A stretch of DNA of 64,000 bases from NCBI GenBank assembly GCA_020726505.1, contig JAHLEZ010000009.1, positions 124,001 to 188,000 on the forward strand. Direction: 5' to 3'. The position numbers and the translations under genes are program-made. Under the pieces are notes generated by a model. That model saw only the letters and a list, made by a program, of their open reading frames with translations. It was not told the DNA's origin and searched no databases. Source of the DNA: Leptodontidium sp. MPI-SDFR-AT-0119. Lineage: Eukaryota; Ascomycota; Leotiomycetes; Helotiales; Leptodontidiaceae. Positions 47,941 to 60,700 of the stretch are shown piece by piece. The number at the start of each line of letters is the position of its first letter. Within the stretch, counting starts at the first letter, position 1.

Positions 47941-49150
47941 GGCTCTAATTTCGAAGCGTATTATTGGTTCTTCGTTGAGAGATTTCCTAGACCTTTACCT
48001 ACCTTACATAGATCGTTTGATCTCCTTACCGGTTTAAGGTCATATCGGCGGTGCTCTTAATATCGCTAAAGTAAGCTAACTACTACGATTCTAAATAAAC
48101 TAATCCCTACTAGTATTAAGGTTTAGGTTTTTACATAGCGAGGCTTTTTTCTTTGGTGAGTGTCCTACGTACTAAGGAAGAAAGGTAATACATATAATAT
48201 TCCGAAAAATACATAACTTAATTCGACTCAAGCAATAGTACTATACCTTATGGCCTTACTTCCGAAAGCAACGTATCACGTGTATCTCGATAACTTATTT
48301 ACTTTGCTACAATTACTTGAGTACTTACGAAAGAGAGGGATCGCTACCACCGGGACATATCGAGTCACTTCAGGGGTAATCCAAGAGCTCGTGGACTTAA
48401 AAAAGACCTAAGAAAAGGGGCCGAATACTATGCCATGAGGTAAGCTTTATGTGTTCCCAACTACATCGAATCTAGTTAATTAAACTAGGTTTTAGGATAA
48501 AGCTTTTGCCCTTGCGATATTAACATATTAGGATAAAAAGTCGACGATTCTACGGGTACGAAAACGGCCGAAATAAACAATTAGGAATACAATAATTAGT
48601 CGGCGTCCCTTTAGCAAATATGCCACGAAAGCTCTTAAGATTCCTACTTTTTATAATGTTTATAACGAATACATAGGAGCTATCGATATCGGCGATTAGT
48701 TACAAGGATATAACGATAGCTTACGAACTATTAAATTCGGACTAATCTAAGTCACTTATTAGTTCTTACTTTTAGTTGTGCTTAGTAACTATTACTTAAT
48801 CTATTAATATTGGTAATACGAAATCGAAAGCGTTAATCTAAAGAATTAAGACGATTTCCGCATCTAGCTCGTGAAGTTATTAATTACTATAAGAGAAGAT
48901 GCACCGGGTACACGAAAACAACGAGTTTCAGGCCTATCGGGGACTACTTTTAAGGTTCCAATTCATTAGTATACCTTGATTAAAATGCCCACATGAGCTA
49001 ATTGCGTAGCTTGCAAGAGGGGGAGGTATTGGGACCTGCCGAGGAAGAGAGTAGCTCTGGCCGAAATCGCTGTAAATGCTGACCGCCCGAGTAAAAGAAC
49101 CTCTTTAAGCTTTGGCTGTAAAGAGTATCAAGTTAACCTTTGTAACTTAA
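47940..49150 (+). mobile_element. piggyBac-like (PGBD) transposase relic
   Basis: Plus-strand reading with stops: YHVYLDNLFTLLQLLEYLRK then RGIATTGTYRVTSGVIQELV (the DN-x-FTS and G-x-GTxR region of DDE_Tnp_1_7), FALAILTY-DKKSTILRVRK, then YNEYIGAIDIGDQLQGYN (third catalytic Asp region) and FLLLVVLSNYYLIYQYW. A Cys-rich tail, NCVACKRGRYW ... FGCKEYQVNLC, fits the C-terminal zinc domain. Stops are mostly TAG/TAA at expected Trp/Gln. The N-terminus before about 48240 is too decayed to read. No TIRs were found. Confidence 0.82.
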
Positions 49151-49439
49151 CTAATTGCTTTGCGTTATATTATTAGAAAGAATAAATTTACGTGCGAAAT
49201 CGTTACTTTTTAATGCTTAGTAAAATACAGGCTGTCGTCGCCTAAATTTGGTGTTCCTCGCTTAATTTATAGGGGCTGTTACAGGCTCTTCAGGACGGGA
49301 GGGTGTTTCTGGTGGCACCAGAGGGGATAGGCTGTGAGGCCAGGATAGTTGTGAGGCCAGGATAGCTGTGAAGTTTGTGGGAGCACATGTCCCTGGCGGG
49401 TAAGGACGACAGGGAAAGGGACGATGAACAAAGGGAAGG

Positions 49440-49995
49440 GAAGGGAAGGGAAGCGTAGACGAGGTGCTAGCATCGGAGTGATGTGAGTTCAGGAGGCAGA
49501 AGCGATCGAGGGCTGCTTGCCCTTGGACCGAATAGGAAAGACCTCTAACTCTCTTGTCGTATTCGTGCTGGCAGTCCTCGAGTCGGAGAGACCATGCTGT
49601 ATTGTGGTACTTGGACCTTTACGGAGGGCAGTCACTGAGATGGATGGCGTGATGGGCGGCGCATGCAGCGGAGGGGGGAGGGGAAGGGGAAGGGGAAGGG
49701 AGGGAGAGAGGGAAGCAAGGCGAGGACTTGAGGCCGAAAGGGGAAGGGACGATCAACGGGAAGGTAGACGAGGCGCTACATCAGAGTGAGCTCAGGAGGC
49801 AGGAGCGATCGAGGGCTGCTCTACTTGCCTTTGGACCGATTAGGAATGACAGACCTCTACCTCTCTTGTCGTTTTCGTACCAGTAGTTAGTTCTCAAGTC
49901 GGAGAGACAGACCATACTGCATTATGGGACGTACTTGGAACTCTACGGAAGGAGGGCATTCATTGAGATGGCATGATAGGGGGGGGGGGGGGAGG
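49440..49995. repeat. Tandem duplication (about 230 and 250 bp) split by GGGGAA repeats
   Basis: 49440-49670 and 49740-49995 share AGCGATCGAGGGCTGCT, CTTTGGACCGA, CTCTCTTGTCG, CGGAGAGA, TGCATTAT/TGTATTGT and CACTGAGATGG/CATTGAGATGG in the same order. Between them lies a purine-rich AGGGGAAGGGGAAGGG tract, and the second copy ends in a run of 13 G (about 49980-49992). An (ATTC)n tract follows near 50022-50037. No gene. Confidence 0.8.
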
Positions 49996-50099
49996 ATATC
50001 TATAGATATCTAAAATGAAGGCATTCATTCATTCATTCCCAAGCTTACACATCACTCCGACGCGTCGAGAAGGAAGGCACTTACTAATAACTTAGAGAG

Positions 50100-52091
50100 A
50101 TGCCATGTAGTAGATATGGATGTACTTATACCCAAACCCAGCCATCATCTACCGCATCAGATGGACAAATTACCAACTTTAAATGTTCGTCGAAAATCGA
50201 CATACAGCCCTACACTAACGATGTAGCTATTGGAGTATGCCTGACATCTTCATCTTCTAATTCATTGCCCGAATCGAATGCAACTAAAGATTCGGGCGTC
50301 GACAGCAACCTGATTTCAAAGATATGCTACGTGAGAGCCAGTTATGTTGGTACGATAACGTTCCTACTAGGACGACCTCAGATGAATATTCTTGCTGACT
50401 TCAAGATGTTATATTGATAGGTGCTATAAATGCTGCCGTAATAGCGTTAGCAAATCCAGCAATCGAAGTTGTCGTCGTTGACTCGAATAAAACCACTGTC
50501 GATTGTTGGAACTCGAAGCATCTACCCGTCACTGAGGAGGGACTTGATCTTGTGATTCGCATCACTCGAGACGGCTTGAGTGAGCAAGATTCGGTCTAAA
50601 CCCAGCGCGCTGCCAACTTGGTCTTTTCTACAGATTGCACTAAATATATTAGTCAGGCGGACGTTGTTTTTCTCACTGTTAATACGCTAACGAAAGACTA
50701 TAGTAAAGTCGTTGGTTTAGCGATTAACCTTGGGAATCTGAAAGCAGTAGTGGAGACTATTGCAGCTGTGGCGAGGCCGGGTACCATTGTTGTAGAGAAG
50801 AGTACAGTTCCTTGTAAGACTATACACATGATTGAAAATGTGGTGAGTTTTACCCGAGGAGTACTCAAAATCTGCTACTCCAAGGAGTCTAACACGCCGC
50901 AAGCTTCAAAATCATAGATCAGGGGTTCATTTCGAAGTCTTATCTAATCCCGAATTCCTTACCGAAGGAACGTTAGTTATGGATCTGTTACGCCTATCTC
51001 GTGTTTTTATAGGATCGAGCCGCACGGCATCGGGACTTACAGCCTCGGAAACTCTCGCTTCTCTCTACCACTAGACTTCGCCAGAAAAGATATTGCACAC
51101 TGACTATCTGTCTTCTGAACTTGCGAAACTGGTTTCAAATACACTATTGGCCCAAAGGATAAGTAGCATTAACACTATTAGCGCACTATGTAAAGTAATA
51201 GGTGCAGATATAACAGAAGTTTCCCAAGCCGTTGGCATAGACCATCGAATCGGCCTTTCTTATATCTATGCTAGTCTCCGCTTCGGGGGATCTTGCCTGA
51301 AAAAAGATACACTTGGCCTTTCCTACTTAGCTGCATCGTTAAACCTACCCGAGGTCGCGTCTTACTAGAAAGCCGTGATTAATATCAACACTTGGCAAGT
51401 GGAACGTTTCGTCTCTGGTATTATTAGATTATTCCACGGGACTTTGGCGAGCAAAAATCTGGCACTATTCGGATATACTTTCAAGGAGAGCACGTCTAAT
51501 TCACGTAAATCACAATCTATACTTGTCATTCGGCTACTACTGCAAGAACAACTGAAACAATTATCTATTTACGATCCTGGATATAATGTAGATGTTTTGC
51601 GGGACGAACTACCACGTACGTTAGGCCCTCTACATGCTTTGGTCAAAGTTTTTCGAGATCCCTACACCGCCTGTGAAGGATCATCCGCAGTCTTAATACT
51701 GACCCCTTGGGAGGAGTTCAAGTATCCGCCCTGTTCAGCAGAGACATACCTTGCGGTGGCCGTCGAAGATAGCGTTCTGCCCATTTCGAAGCCGGATGGG
51801 CATACTATGCTCACTTTAGCTAGAGGTGTAGAAGTCCAGGAGGGATACTTGAGAGAGTGTACAGATTGCCCTTTGGGATGTGTGCAGTGTGACCGACGTT
51901 CGGACGGAAAAGGACCAGCATCAAGAACCCCACCTATGAAATGGGAAGATGTGTTGCAACGCATGGAACAGCCAAAATTGGTATTTGACGCTAGGGGACA
52001 AGTCTAGGCTCAAGAGCTGGAGAATCTTGGTTGCAAAGTCGTCTCCCTGGGGCGAAATAGTTTCTTTGCCAAAGAAGAGCGAGCTCTATAA
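50100..52091 (+). pseudogene. UDP-glucose 6-dehydrogenase-like gene, inactivated
   Basis: Introns 50350-50420 and 50843-50917 join exons that read as a full UGDH. The Rossmann start is KICYVRASYVG (normally VGAGYVG; both Gly lost by G->A), then [87 protein letters not shown] (catalytic Cys) and LALFGYTFKESTSNSR. The C-terminus reads PKLVFDARGQV-AQELENLG. There are stops at 50597, about 51074 (expected Trp), about 51367 (expected Trp) and 52005. The enzyme would oxidise UDP-glucose to UDP-glucuronate with 2 NAD+. Dead copy; stops are RIP-type. Confidence 0.85.
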
Positions 52092-52980
52092 GCGTTGGGA
52101 GCTAGATATTTGATTTCACGGCAATAAGCAAGAGACTGGGATTACATATAGCAAAGTATTTTTTGGTTCCAGATGTGTCAAGTTTGCGACCGTGCTAAGA
52201 ATCTAGCGATAGGGAGTCTATGCCACGACTACTGCAAAGTAAAGACAGGAAACTGATGTTTTGAGGTTTGTGTATTAACAGAGACAGCGCCAGCCTCTCT
52301 TACGCTCCGGGATGAATCTAGAGCCTGATTCTGGTAAGTTTCAGGGTCTGAATATATCCCAGAGCGTTGAGCTGCGCGTCTCGCACCATAGTGCTCTAGA
52401 AACTAACTAACTGAAAGACGTTGGGTGGGTGAAAAAACTACAGAAATCTGGCTGGATTGAGCGGACGAAGAAAGCAGAAGAAAGCTTCTGCAGCGAGCAG
52501 AGATTTGTAGTGGAAATACAGCCAATTTCGCTTCTACCGGTGGAGCCTCCGTCTGTGAATAGACCCTTCCAGTTAAAGCGAGGGGCAGAAAGCGATTTTT
52601 AACAGTCCTTCGGTGCTGTCATCGCCGGGTAATTAGTGAGAAGGACCGCCGGCACGTCAATGTCCTCAGTTTTCAGGTAGAGATCAAGCCTCACTTTCAC
52701 CACTAATCGTCAAAAGCAGATTCCTCAGAATGCAGTCAACTAGTCTTCATGCCGGAAAAGTGCAGCGCCCTATGAATATTATACCACCAACGTCCCACTT
52801 TCGTTCAACGATCTTCACACCTGGCCGTGTTTCAATGGATCATCTTTCATTCCGCGTCGTATCTTGCCCTAGGATTGAAGAACTATTCCTGGCTCATCGC
52901 TCATTTGAAGCAGTAGGACCGTACCGTGGTGTTGTGGAGTATTTGCATAGATAGTCTCGCCCTCGGGTGCCCCGGTAATA
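52092..52980. other. Intergenic, no gene recognised
   Basis: Ordinary composition. A 74-codon open frame at 52730-52954 has no recognisable motif. Confidence 0.4.
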
Positions 52981-52984
52981 ATTA

Positions 52985-53420
52985 ATGGAATATCATCGTT
53001 GTCAAAGTCGACTAACTAGTCTAAAACTTCGGTGCCAAGAGTCAAGTCGCGGACTGATGCTATTCGGTCCCGTCGTTTGCCAAGTAACAAGCCGAGAGTG
53101 CTTAGGTACAGCGCTTGGTCTGAATTCCCTTCTGAGGTTGTATCAATGGCCTGGGCGATGGCATCGATTGGGCGGTTCAGGTCGTCGAGCGAGCCTGTCC
53201 GCTCAAAGCGCTGGTAGAGCACTGCTCCCAGACTCGCCAACACAGAAGGCTGAGTGTATCCTCCTTCAGCCAATGTCTTTTCTATTGCGCAGACAGCTTC
53301 GTCAAGGTATTCTGAGTTTGCAACTGGCTCCGTGCTCCCAGCTAGTCGTACCGCTTGGGTGCTTGTTTGACTAGCGCAAGTTAGTATACTAGCCAACTTC
53401 CCCACATTCATACAACGGCG
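52985..53420 (-). pseudogene. TPR-repeat fragment of a CHAT/NLR-type protein
   Basis: The minus strand reads two TPR-like units: ASLGAVLYQRFERTGSLDDL, NRPIDAIAQAIDTTSEGNSD, then LYLSTLGLLLGKRRDRIASV. The FERTG-[SM]-x-DL-[DN]-x-AI-x(4)-A-x-[DE] pattern is characteristic of the long TPR arrays in fungal CHAT- and NLR-type proteins. Only about two units remain, with no start, no effector domain and an early stop at 53016. It lies between two dead oxidoreductase genes. Confidence 0.65.
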
Positions 53421-53575
53421 TAGTCTGTTGCGACGACATTACCGCTTTGGTGCGCAAAAAAGGTCAGTCATAGTGAGCGCAGAGACACGGGTAAGTTTGA
53501 AACCTATTCCCTTCCACCCTACGTGCTCACCTTTATGTCAATGATCAAGCTTGACCTGGCCAGAAGACAGCGCCT

Positions 53576-55490
53576 ATGATGGCCTATAAATCCATATCAT
53601 TAAACAAAACCTTGGGATCTTTGCGAGATATGTCCCCCGACTACATTATCATCGGAGCAGGAAGCTCCGGACTCTTGATCGCAAATCGACTGTCTGACAA
53701 TTCAAATACACGAGTGGTGCTAATTAAGCCGGGCTCAGATGACCGCAACAATGAGAGCGTTACAGATCCATTGAATCGCAATGACAACGCACACTCGCCC
53801 ATCGAGTAGTCGTATAGATCTATTCCTCAGTGTCTAGTAAACAACCGCAGCCTTGACTTCACCGCTGGAAAATTCGTCGGAGGCACTAGCATGATTAATG
53901 GCCTGATGTATGTCCGCGCAGCCGCCTCAGATATCGATGCTTGGGAACAACTAGGTGCCACATGGTGGAACTGGAATACTCTATGGCCCTTTTACAAAGA
54001 TATCGAACGCTTTACTGATCCAACTCGGGAACAAGTTGAAGCTGGTGCCGGTGTCATCAGGGAATATTATGGGAGGAATGGCGATGTCGCGGTCGGGTTT
54101 CCCAGCCATCTGCTGACGGGCAGCTTTTCGTCTACTCTCGCAGCCACATGGGAGGCCCTGGGTGTCTCCGTGTGCCAGGATGTAATTGGCGGGAAAGTAG
54201 AAGGCTATACTGTTCGACCAATGATAGTCGATAGCGAATCTGGTCTTCGAGCGAGTGCTGCCACGACGTTTTACTACCCCATTGCTGATCGACCAAACAT
54301 CAAACTTCTACAAGGCACTGCAACTAACTTAGTATGGGGTGAAGCTCGAGGACAGAAGCAGAAAGCTACCGGGGTTAGATATCTAGACACAGACGGCCAA
54401 GCCCATACTATCCTGCTCAATCAACCGAGCGGCGAGGTCATCTTAGCAGCAGGCGCTTTGGTAACACCAATCATCCTCGAGGCATCTGGAGTTGGAAATC
54501 TATCTCTGTTGACGAAACTTGGAATCGACATCAAAGTCGCTTTGCCTGGAGTAGGAGAAAATCTACAAGACCAGCTAGATTTGACCTTGTCGTACACGGC
54601 GAAAAATGCAACACCCGGTGTTTTTACTCCGTATGCGGCGTTCGTCACTGCTTAAGATATCTTTGGAGATAATACCGCAAACGTTATATCGTATGTGCTA
54701 CTAAAATCTCTAAAGAGACAACATTTTCTATATTTATCTTTGAGAACGGGCTAACATCAAAATAATGCAACTAAAGCGAACTTGCGTAATTGGGCCGAAA
54801 CCGTTGCGTTTGCCAGCAATCACGTAAGACCGGATGCAATCGAGTCGATATTTCGTTGTCAACACGATCTAATCTTTGAGAAAAAGGTTGCCATTGGCGA
54901 AATTACCATGACGTCCTCTAAAACGATTACCTCACAATATTAAGCTTGACTTCCATTTTCTAGGGGTAGCGTCCACCTCAACTCAACCCAGCCAATAAAG
55001 GCTGTACGGCGGACATCGATCCCAGATTTTTTTCAAATCGATTACGACCAACAGTCTTTCATTGCCCTAAGTAGATTAACGCAGAGATTCTAAGCGGCTG
55101 GTCCAGCTGCGGAGCTAGTGACAGCGAAGTACCCAAGATACTACGGATAAGCAATGACAATCCTGTATTAAGAGTGCTGGTAAGTTCTTCTGTTTGGTTA
55201 GCCTTTGCGGTTCAAGCCAGATGATTAAGTGCTTGGGCGATCCTAACTTGGCTAACTTTGCAGTGGTTCCCAACAATCATGTTCTTGGTACTACGGCTAT
55301 GATGTCCCGCGAGTTGGGTGGCGTAGTAGATGACGAACTGAGGGTTTATGGAATAGAAAACGTACGGGTCGTCGATGCATCGGTGATTCCATTGCAAGTT
55401 ACTGGTCATTTGGTGTCAACGATTTACGCTGTTACCACAAGGGCTGCGAACCTCATCTTAGGTACGAATTCCAAAGTGGGACAACAGTAA
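53576..55490 (+). pseudogene. GMC oxidoreductase (FAD), inactivated
   Basis: The N-terminus reads SPDYIIIGAGSSGLLIANRL (FAD-binding GxGxxG), later GKFVGGTSMINGLMYVR (GMC signature 1), GEVILAAGALVTPIILEASG (signature 2), LPGVGENLQDQ, and after an intron (55180-55263) VPNNHVLGTTAM with the catalytic-His segment, then VVDASVIPLQVTGHLVSTIY. Stops at 53807 (expected Trp in EWSYRS), 54653 (expected Gln) and several in 54690-55140 are RIP-type. The family covers aryl-alcohol, glucose and choline oxidases; no signal peptide is seen. About 600 residues would be normal. Inactive. Confidence 0.85.
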
Positions 55491-55685
55491 ACTTTCAGAC
55501 ATAGTGCCGGTCTCATGGTTAAGCTCCTGTGGTTTGTTTCATATATCTGTTGGAGTTTAAAAAAGGACTACTGGTGAAAGGCTAGAAGCACCTATAGCCA
55601 AATCGTTCTGCCCAAATTTCTATTGTCATTATGAAACTTGACGCTTGAAAACCTCATACCCCAAATCACGAGTGCCAGGTCTGCT

Positions 55686-57582
55686 CTAAAGTTTCCCACA
55701 TTCGGTAACGTAGGAAGGACGATTGGCACCCACCCATGGCCCGGAAGGACCTACCATTTCAGGCTTTAAATCACTAATTGTGGAAGCACCGATATTCCAC
55801 ATGGTATTAACAATCTCTTCTTGTAAAACTAGAGAAATGTTAGCTAGTAAATCAAGAAGGATTTAAAGAAGATGGAGCTCACTTTCGATTACTCGTTTGA
55901 CGCCTTCTTCTCTATAAATGCCATTTGCGTATAGAAAGGTTCGGCCGAAACCCACAGCCTTAGCCCCCAACGCCAACAATTTCACGACATCAGCTCTAGA
56001 TCGAACGCCACCATCGATCAAGATGTCTGTCTTGCTAAACAAATCAGGTCGATATGTTCTAATCTCGTACAGTATATCAATCGGCGCAGGGGCATAGTCC
56101 ACTTGACGACCTCCGTGATTAGACTTAAGGACACATTGGCGAGTCAATCACTAAAGAACAAATGATATTGAGTAGTTCGGGGGCACTTACAATTATGACT
56201 CCTTTAACGCTATATTCAACGCAAAGTTCAACATATTCGATAGTCTATACACCCTTAACGATAATAGGGAGCTTTGTGTGCGCTACTAGAAGTTACTACG
56301 AGGCCAATCTACCGGTCTAAGACGAAGCTATAGGAGTTAAGAACTACTTACTCGGACCCAAGTTATATCATCCTAAGATAAGTTGCGATCCTGACGTCCC
56401 CCCATTACTATAAAAGCTCCGAGGGAGGACTTGGGAATTTTGTTGTTAATGCGAGCCTCTAAAGTCCTCTTTAAGCCCCATCCGACGTCAACTATAAATA
56501 TAATAGCCTTAGCCCCAAGACTCTCAACTTTCTAAATAAGGGCCGCAAATACGCTGCGAACTTATTGATGTACACCTTAAGATATTTAGTAAAGGATCTA
56601 CTATAAACTGAAGATAACTACCTAATAGAAAAGCGCCTAGGACTCCTGCTTAGCCCCGAAAATTGTTTCGAGGCTGCAACTCGCGTTCGCAAAGATCTAC
56701 AGAAATCAATGGTTTGGCTTGGGACTGAGACTCGGGTAAAAACTTATAAACTGGACTATTCCATAGTCTCCGGTTGCTTTCGTCAAGTTCACTTCCCCTA
56801 GAGGGTGACCTAGTTTGGCCATGGCAGCTGGCGCTATATAGATAAGTAGTTCGCTAGTGATTCCGAGGAATAATGTTCTTATGGAGCCGTTCGATATGTT
56901 ACGAAGCATACGTGGCCTGAAAAAGTAGCGGCGCAATGTATCCATACTTTCATCGCAAGCTGTCTCTTGTTAGCCGCCGTTATACTTTGTCGGATCGCAT
57001 TGATCACAACACGTCTTTGATGACCACTCCTGGGGTTCTCACTTCTCTCCTGATCTGCCGCACTACGGTAGTATGCCTAAGCCACTGTGCTAAGAACTTT
57101 CTGGGCCTAGACTTTAAAGTCTAGCAGAAGGGTCATTCCGTGTGCGGGCGGCATTTCTTCCCGTGCTTTTTGTCGTTCGGCCTCATATGCTGCTAGGGCC
57201 TTCTACTCTAGCGGTGGCAAAGTCGCCTGATCAACTAGTCCAAGACGCGTCTAGGGCGGCATTTTGTTGAGTGTGTTGGGGGAGTAAAACATAGCAAACG
57301 CTAGGCTGGTTTCTTGTTAGAAATTATAGTTATACAAGAGCGTTCGGACTGATTAACGTAGTATCGGTTCCAGCTTCCGCAAAAACCAGTCCCGGTCCTC
57401 CCGGGTGAATTTTGAGGAAGTCTGTGACATTATAAACGACATCCTTTTAGTAATGTTTATTAATAAACGAAAGACGACGTCGACTTGGGATGGCTCACCT
57501 TAATTACCAACCAGCAATCATCTGCACTAACATACTTCTGGACCTCGCTAAACGGGATCTGAAGTCGTGGATCACCTGACAT
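55686..57582 (-). pseudogene. Flavocytochrome b2-type L-lactate dehydrogenase, inactivated
   Basis: The minus strand starts MSGDPRLQIPFSEVQKYVSA, DDCWLVIK, an intron, then VYNVTDFLKIHPGGPGLVFA: a cytochrome b5 domain with the HPGG heme motif. Then MPPAHGMTLLL, the FMN barrel FFRPRMLRNISNGS, APAAMAKLGHPLGE, VESLGAKAIIF-VDVGWG, and an intact C-terminal part SNHGGRQVDYAP, DILIDGGVRSRADVVKLLAL, GAKAVGFGRTFLYA. The last exon (55819-55686, after an intron 55882-55820) ends DLKPEMVGPSGP. The central third carries many stops. Functional enzymes oxidise L-lactate or other 2-hydroxy acids in mitochondria or cytosol. The start lies only 140 bp from the hAT end. Confidence 0.87.
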
Positions 57583-57717
57583 ATTTTGATCTTCCACTAT
57601 AGAAAAGCTCAGATGAGGCTAAAATCGAGCGACAATTGAGGTTGATAGGAGGATCTAACAATTAAGGTCGTGGGGAAGAACATCTAGATATATAGTACTT
57701 ACGGAGGTGCCAGAGCA

Positions 57718-60700
57718 AAAGTATGTCACCGCCTTTAGGCAGAACATGAGCTGCGACCAACCAGACTATCAATTTCCCTTGTTCTACCCAAAGGCAGTGA
57801 CAGCGTTCTCAAAAGCCCAGCCTAGTCTCAGCTCACCTTCAAGCTAGGCTACGCTGTCCCTCACCTCAAGCTAAGCTGAGGCAGGCTATCCTTAACATTT
57901 TTAGGCTCGGCTAGGCCAAGCTAACCATAGTAAATAGCTAGGCTAGAGCAGGCTTGCCAAGGCTACTAATGTACAAGGGTAAAGAAAAATTCCGGGGCAA
58001 GGAAGTAGATGCTAATTCGGGTAAAAATAAAGCTATTTATAACTCGTTAGGCATTTTACAAAACGTAACATCCTTTGTTTATGGCTCTTAGCTTTAATTC
58101 TTTCTCTCTCTTAATAGCTTCCTGTTAGTAATTAACTAATACCTTAAGTACTATATAGCCTTAATTATATTAACCTTTAGACGATACCGTTGTCCCGTAA
58201 TCAAGAGTTTACCTTAGGAAAATACTCTCTCGCACTCGCTTGACATAGTAGGTATAGCCGCTATATTAAGAGCTAATTAGGCTAAATTTGCTGTATTTTT
58301 AACCCTATGTTTCCTTAGCCAAAAGTCAACTAACGACTCGTTATTTCTTAATTAAAATGGAGGTTCCTTAATCTAATCGTTAAGTTAATTACCTAAAGTG
58401 CTTATAAATTAAGTTATATTAGTTTTGTCTTAAGATAAAGATAGAGAGCGTTACTGTATAGCGCTAGCTTTAGTTATATTCTAATATTTAACGGTCTTAT
58501 ACTCTTCTTATATACGACTTAAAGTAATTCTGGCTTTTTAAATTTATATAGTTTGATTTGCCTATCGATTCTAAAAGTAGGCGAATTTATATTTGGACTG
58601 TGTAACAACTACCGCATAAACTGGGCTTGTAGTATTAGATTTAAGGAAATACACGTCTAATTTGTTCTAACAGTTAATAATATAGGCTTTAAGTAGCTCA
58701 AGATTCTCCGAATTTAACTCTAGATCCGCACATCTTAAGAGAATATTATCTCGTGCGCCTTTGACGTGCCGAATCAATATATTAAGGGTAGTAATATAAT
58801 TAGAAAGAGCTCTACGAGTAGAGTCCAATTTGAGGCCCTCCGCACGTTTGGTGAAATCGTAGAATAGCTTTAAAAATGCCATAATCTCTACTAAAGCCTC
58901 TTAATCTTCTCTAGTAAAAGAGTCGTTCCTTAAAAGTTGTTCTCCCTCCTCCGCAGATTGCGCTCTTTTTGTGGACAACTAGTCGTACTTTTAATTGGCG
59001 TGATTAATACAAAAGGAATCGATTCGATCTCGTAACTTTAAAGTTATTTTAATTATAGAATATAAGAGTTCCAACGAGTAGTGTTATTAATTAATAGATT
59101 TAAGTAATTAAAAGCTTTTACTTCGTCGTTATTTAATTGTCGAATATCTTTAAATTTATTACGGCGTTAATGGGACCGACAGATAAATTTGACGATATTA
59201 TAGAGCTTTCTAATAAGCCTCATCTTCCTCTAAGTTGTTAACTCCTTTACTATATCTTTAAAGACTAGTAGATCGAGTTGCTCGTCGAACGCATTCTTAT
59301 CCTTCCTAAATATAAAGACTTTTGCGACCAAATTAATGACATAACCGAGACATCAAAGGCGACAAGCTTTGCGGCTTTGCGGACTAAGTTACGGCATATA
59401 ATACTTTTGTCACGGTACATGGTTAGCGGCACCTGCTACGCGAGCCCACTGAACGGCCAGGCGTGCTTCCTGCACACCCACAACTAGCTAAACCTACCTA
59501 CTTGACATATATATAGCTAGCTTTTCCCCTCTCAACGAGAGGGCAGAGCACTTCTCAATCAATCTTTTGCTCCCCACTACTTCACCAATTCTTACTTCTC
59601 TACCCCTTGAGTATTCTACGTGATAACTTTAGAATTAGATTAATAATTACATCGTTGTTTAGTGCGTTATCAGTAACAAAATAACCAATCTTATAGTCGA
59701 GCTCGTAATTCGTAATAATTTAAATAAGAACCTTCTCCTGATTTTCCCTTATATGTGGCCTATTAAGCTATCGAATTGCAAGAAGAGTTTATAATAACAC
59801 TATTAAGTTAGTAAAAATATTTAAGTAGGTGATATATATAAAAGTAAGTACGCCTTCACTAACATTACCTACTAGAAACCGCATCGGGGAATAACTTTAG
59901 CTATAGATGTCTAAATTAAGCTTATAATAGCTTAATTTATAGGTCTTACTAAGGGCTGCTCGTATATCAAAGAATTATTTGAATTAAAGAAGAATTAGTA
60001 AAAAAAAAATAGCAAGTATTAAAATACGGGGTTTAGGTTTAGAAGGAAAATAGTAAATAATAAACATTACTTACTAATCGAGTACGGCCACGTTCGTCAA
60101 GGTAGTGTGCGACGACTCCTAGCAAAACTAGGTGATTTAGAAACGTTTATAAATTAAATGAGAAGTATATTAAACTCGGGGAATCGTGTAAAGCTTTCTT
60201 TATTTTCCTTTTCCGCTAAGTAAATATATCTATAACGTAGGTACGTAGTGTGTTACTAGACGCTAGAATCAAGTCCCGGATTGTTGAGTAGAGCACTTCA
60301 AGAAACTCTATAAAGAGATCACTAACGAGAAAAGCAAAGGACAGTTAACAAATAACTAAGAAGGTAACTAGGGCTTCTAAAAATAGTTGTTTTATCACCT
60401 TATATGCCAAATTAACGTATCCCTCGGATTGGCGTACCTTTACAAGTTCCTGACTTAGTCTCCTAAAAGGGAGTCTTGCTTATTAAGGGGTTTTATGTCC
60501 ATGTTTGGTGATCGAATGGGCCTTTCGGAGGTGCTCCCCCTTATTTTCACTACTGGCAAAGGTATATTAAATTTCGGTGTAATCGTGTATACAATGCCAA
60601 ACCTTCCTGATTTGTCCAGGGCCTTAATATCGTCAGTTTTAGCCCTAAAAAGTGAAGGGAAAGCAATCCAAGATACTATAAGAGACTGTAATGGCCCGTA

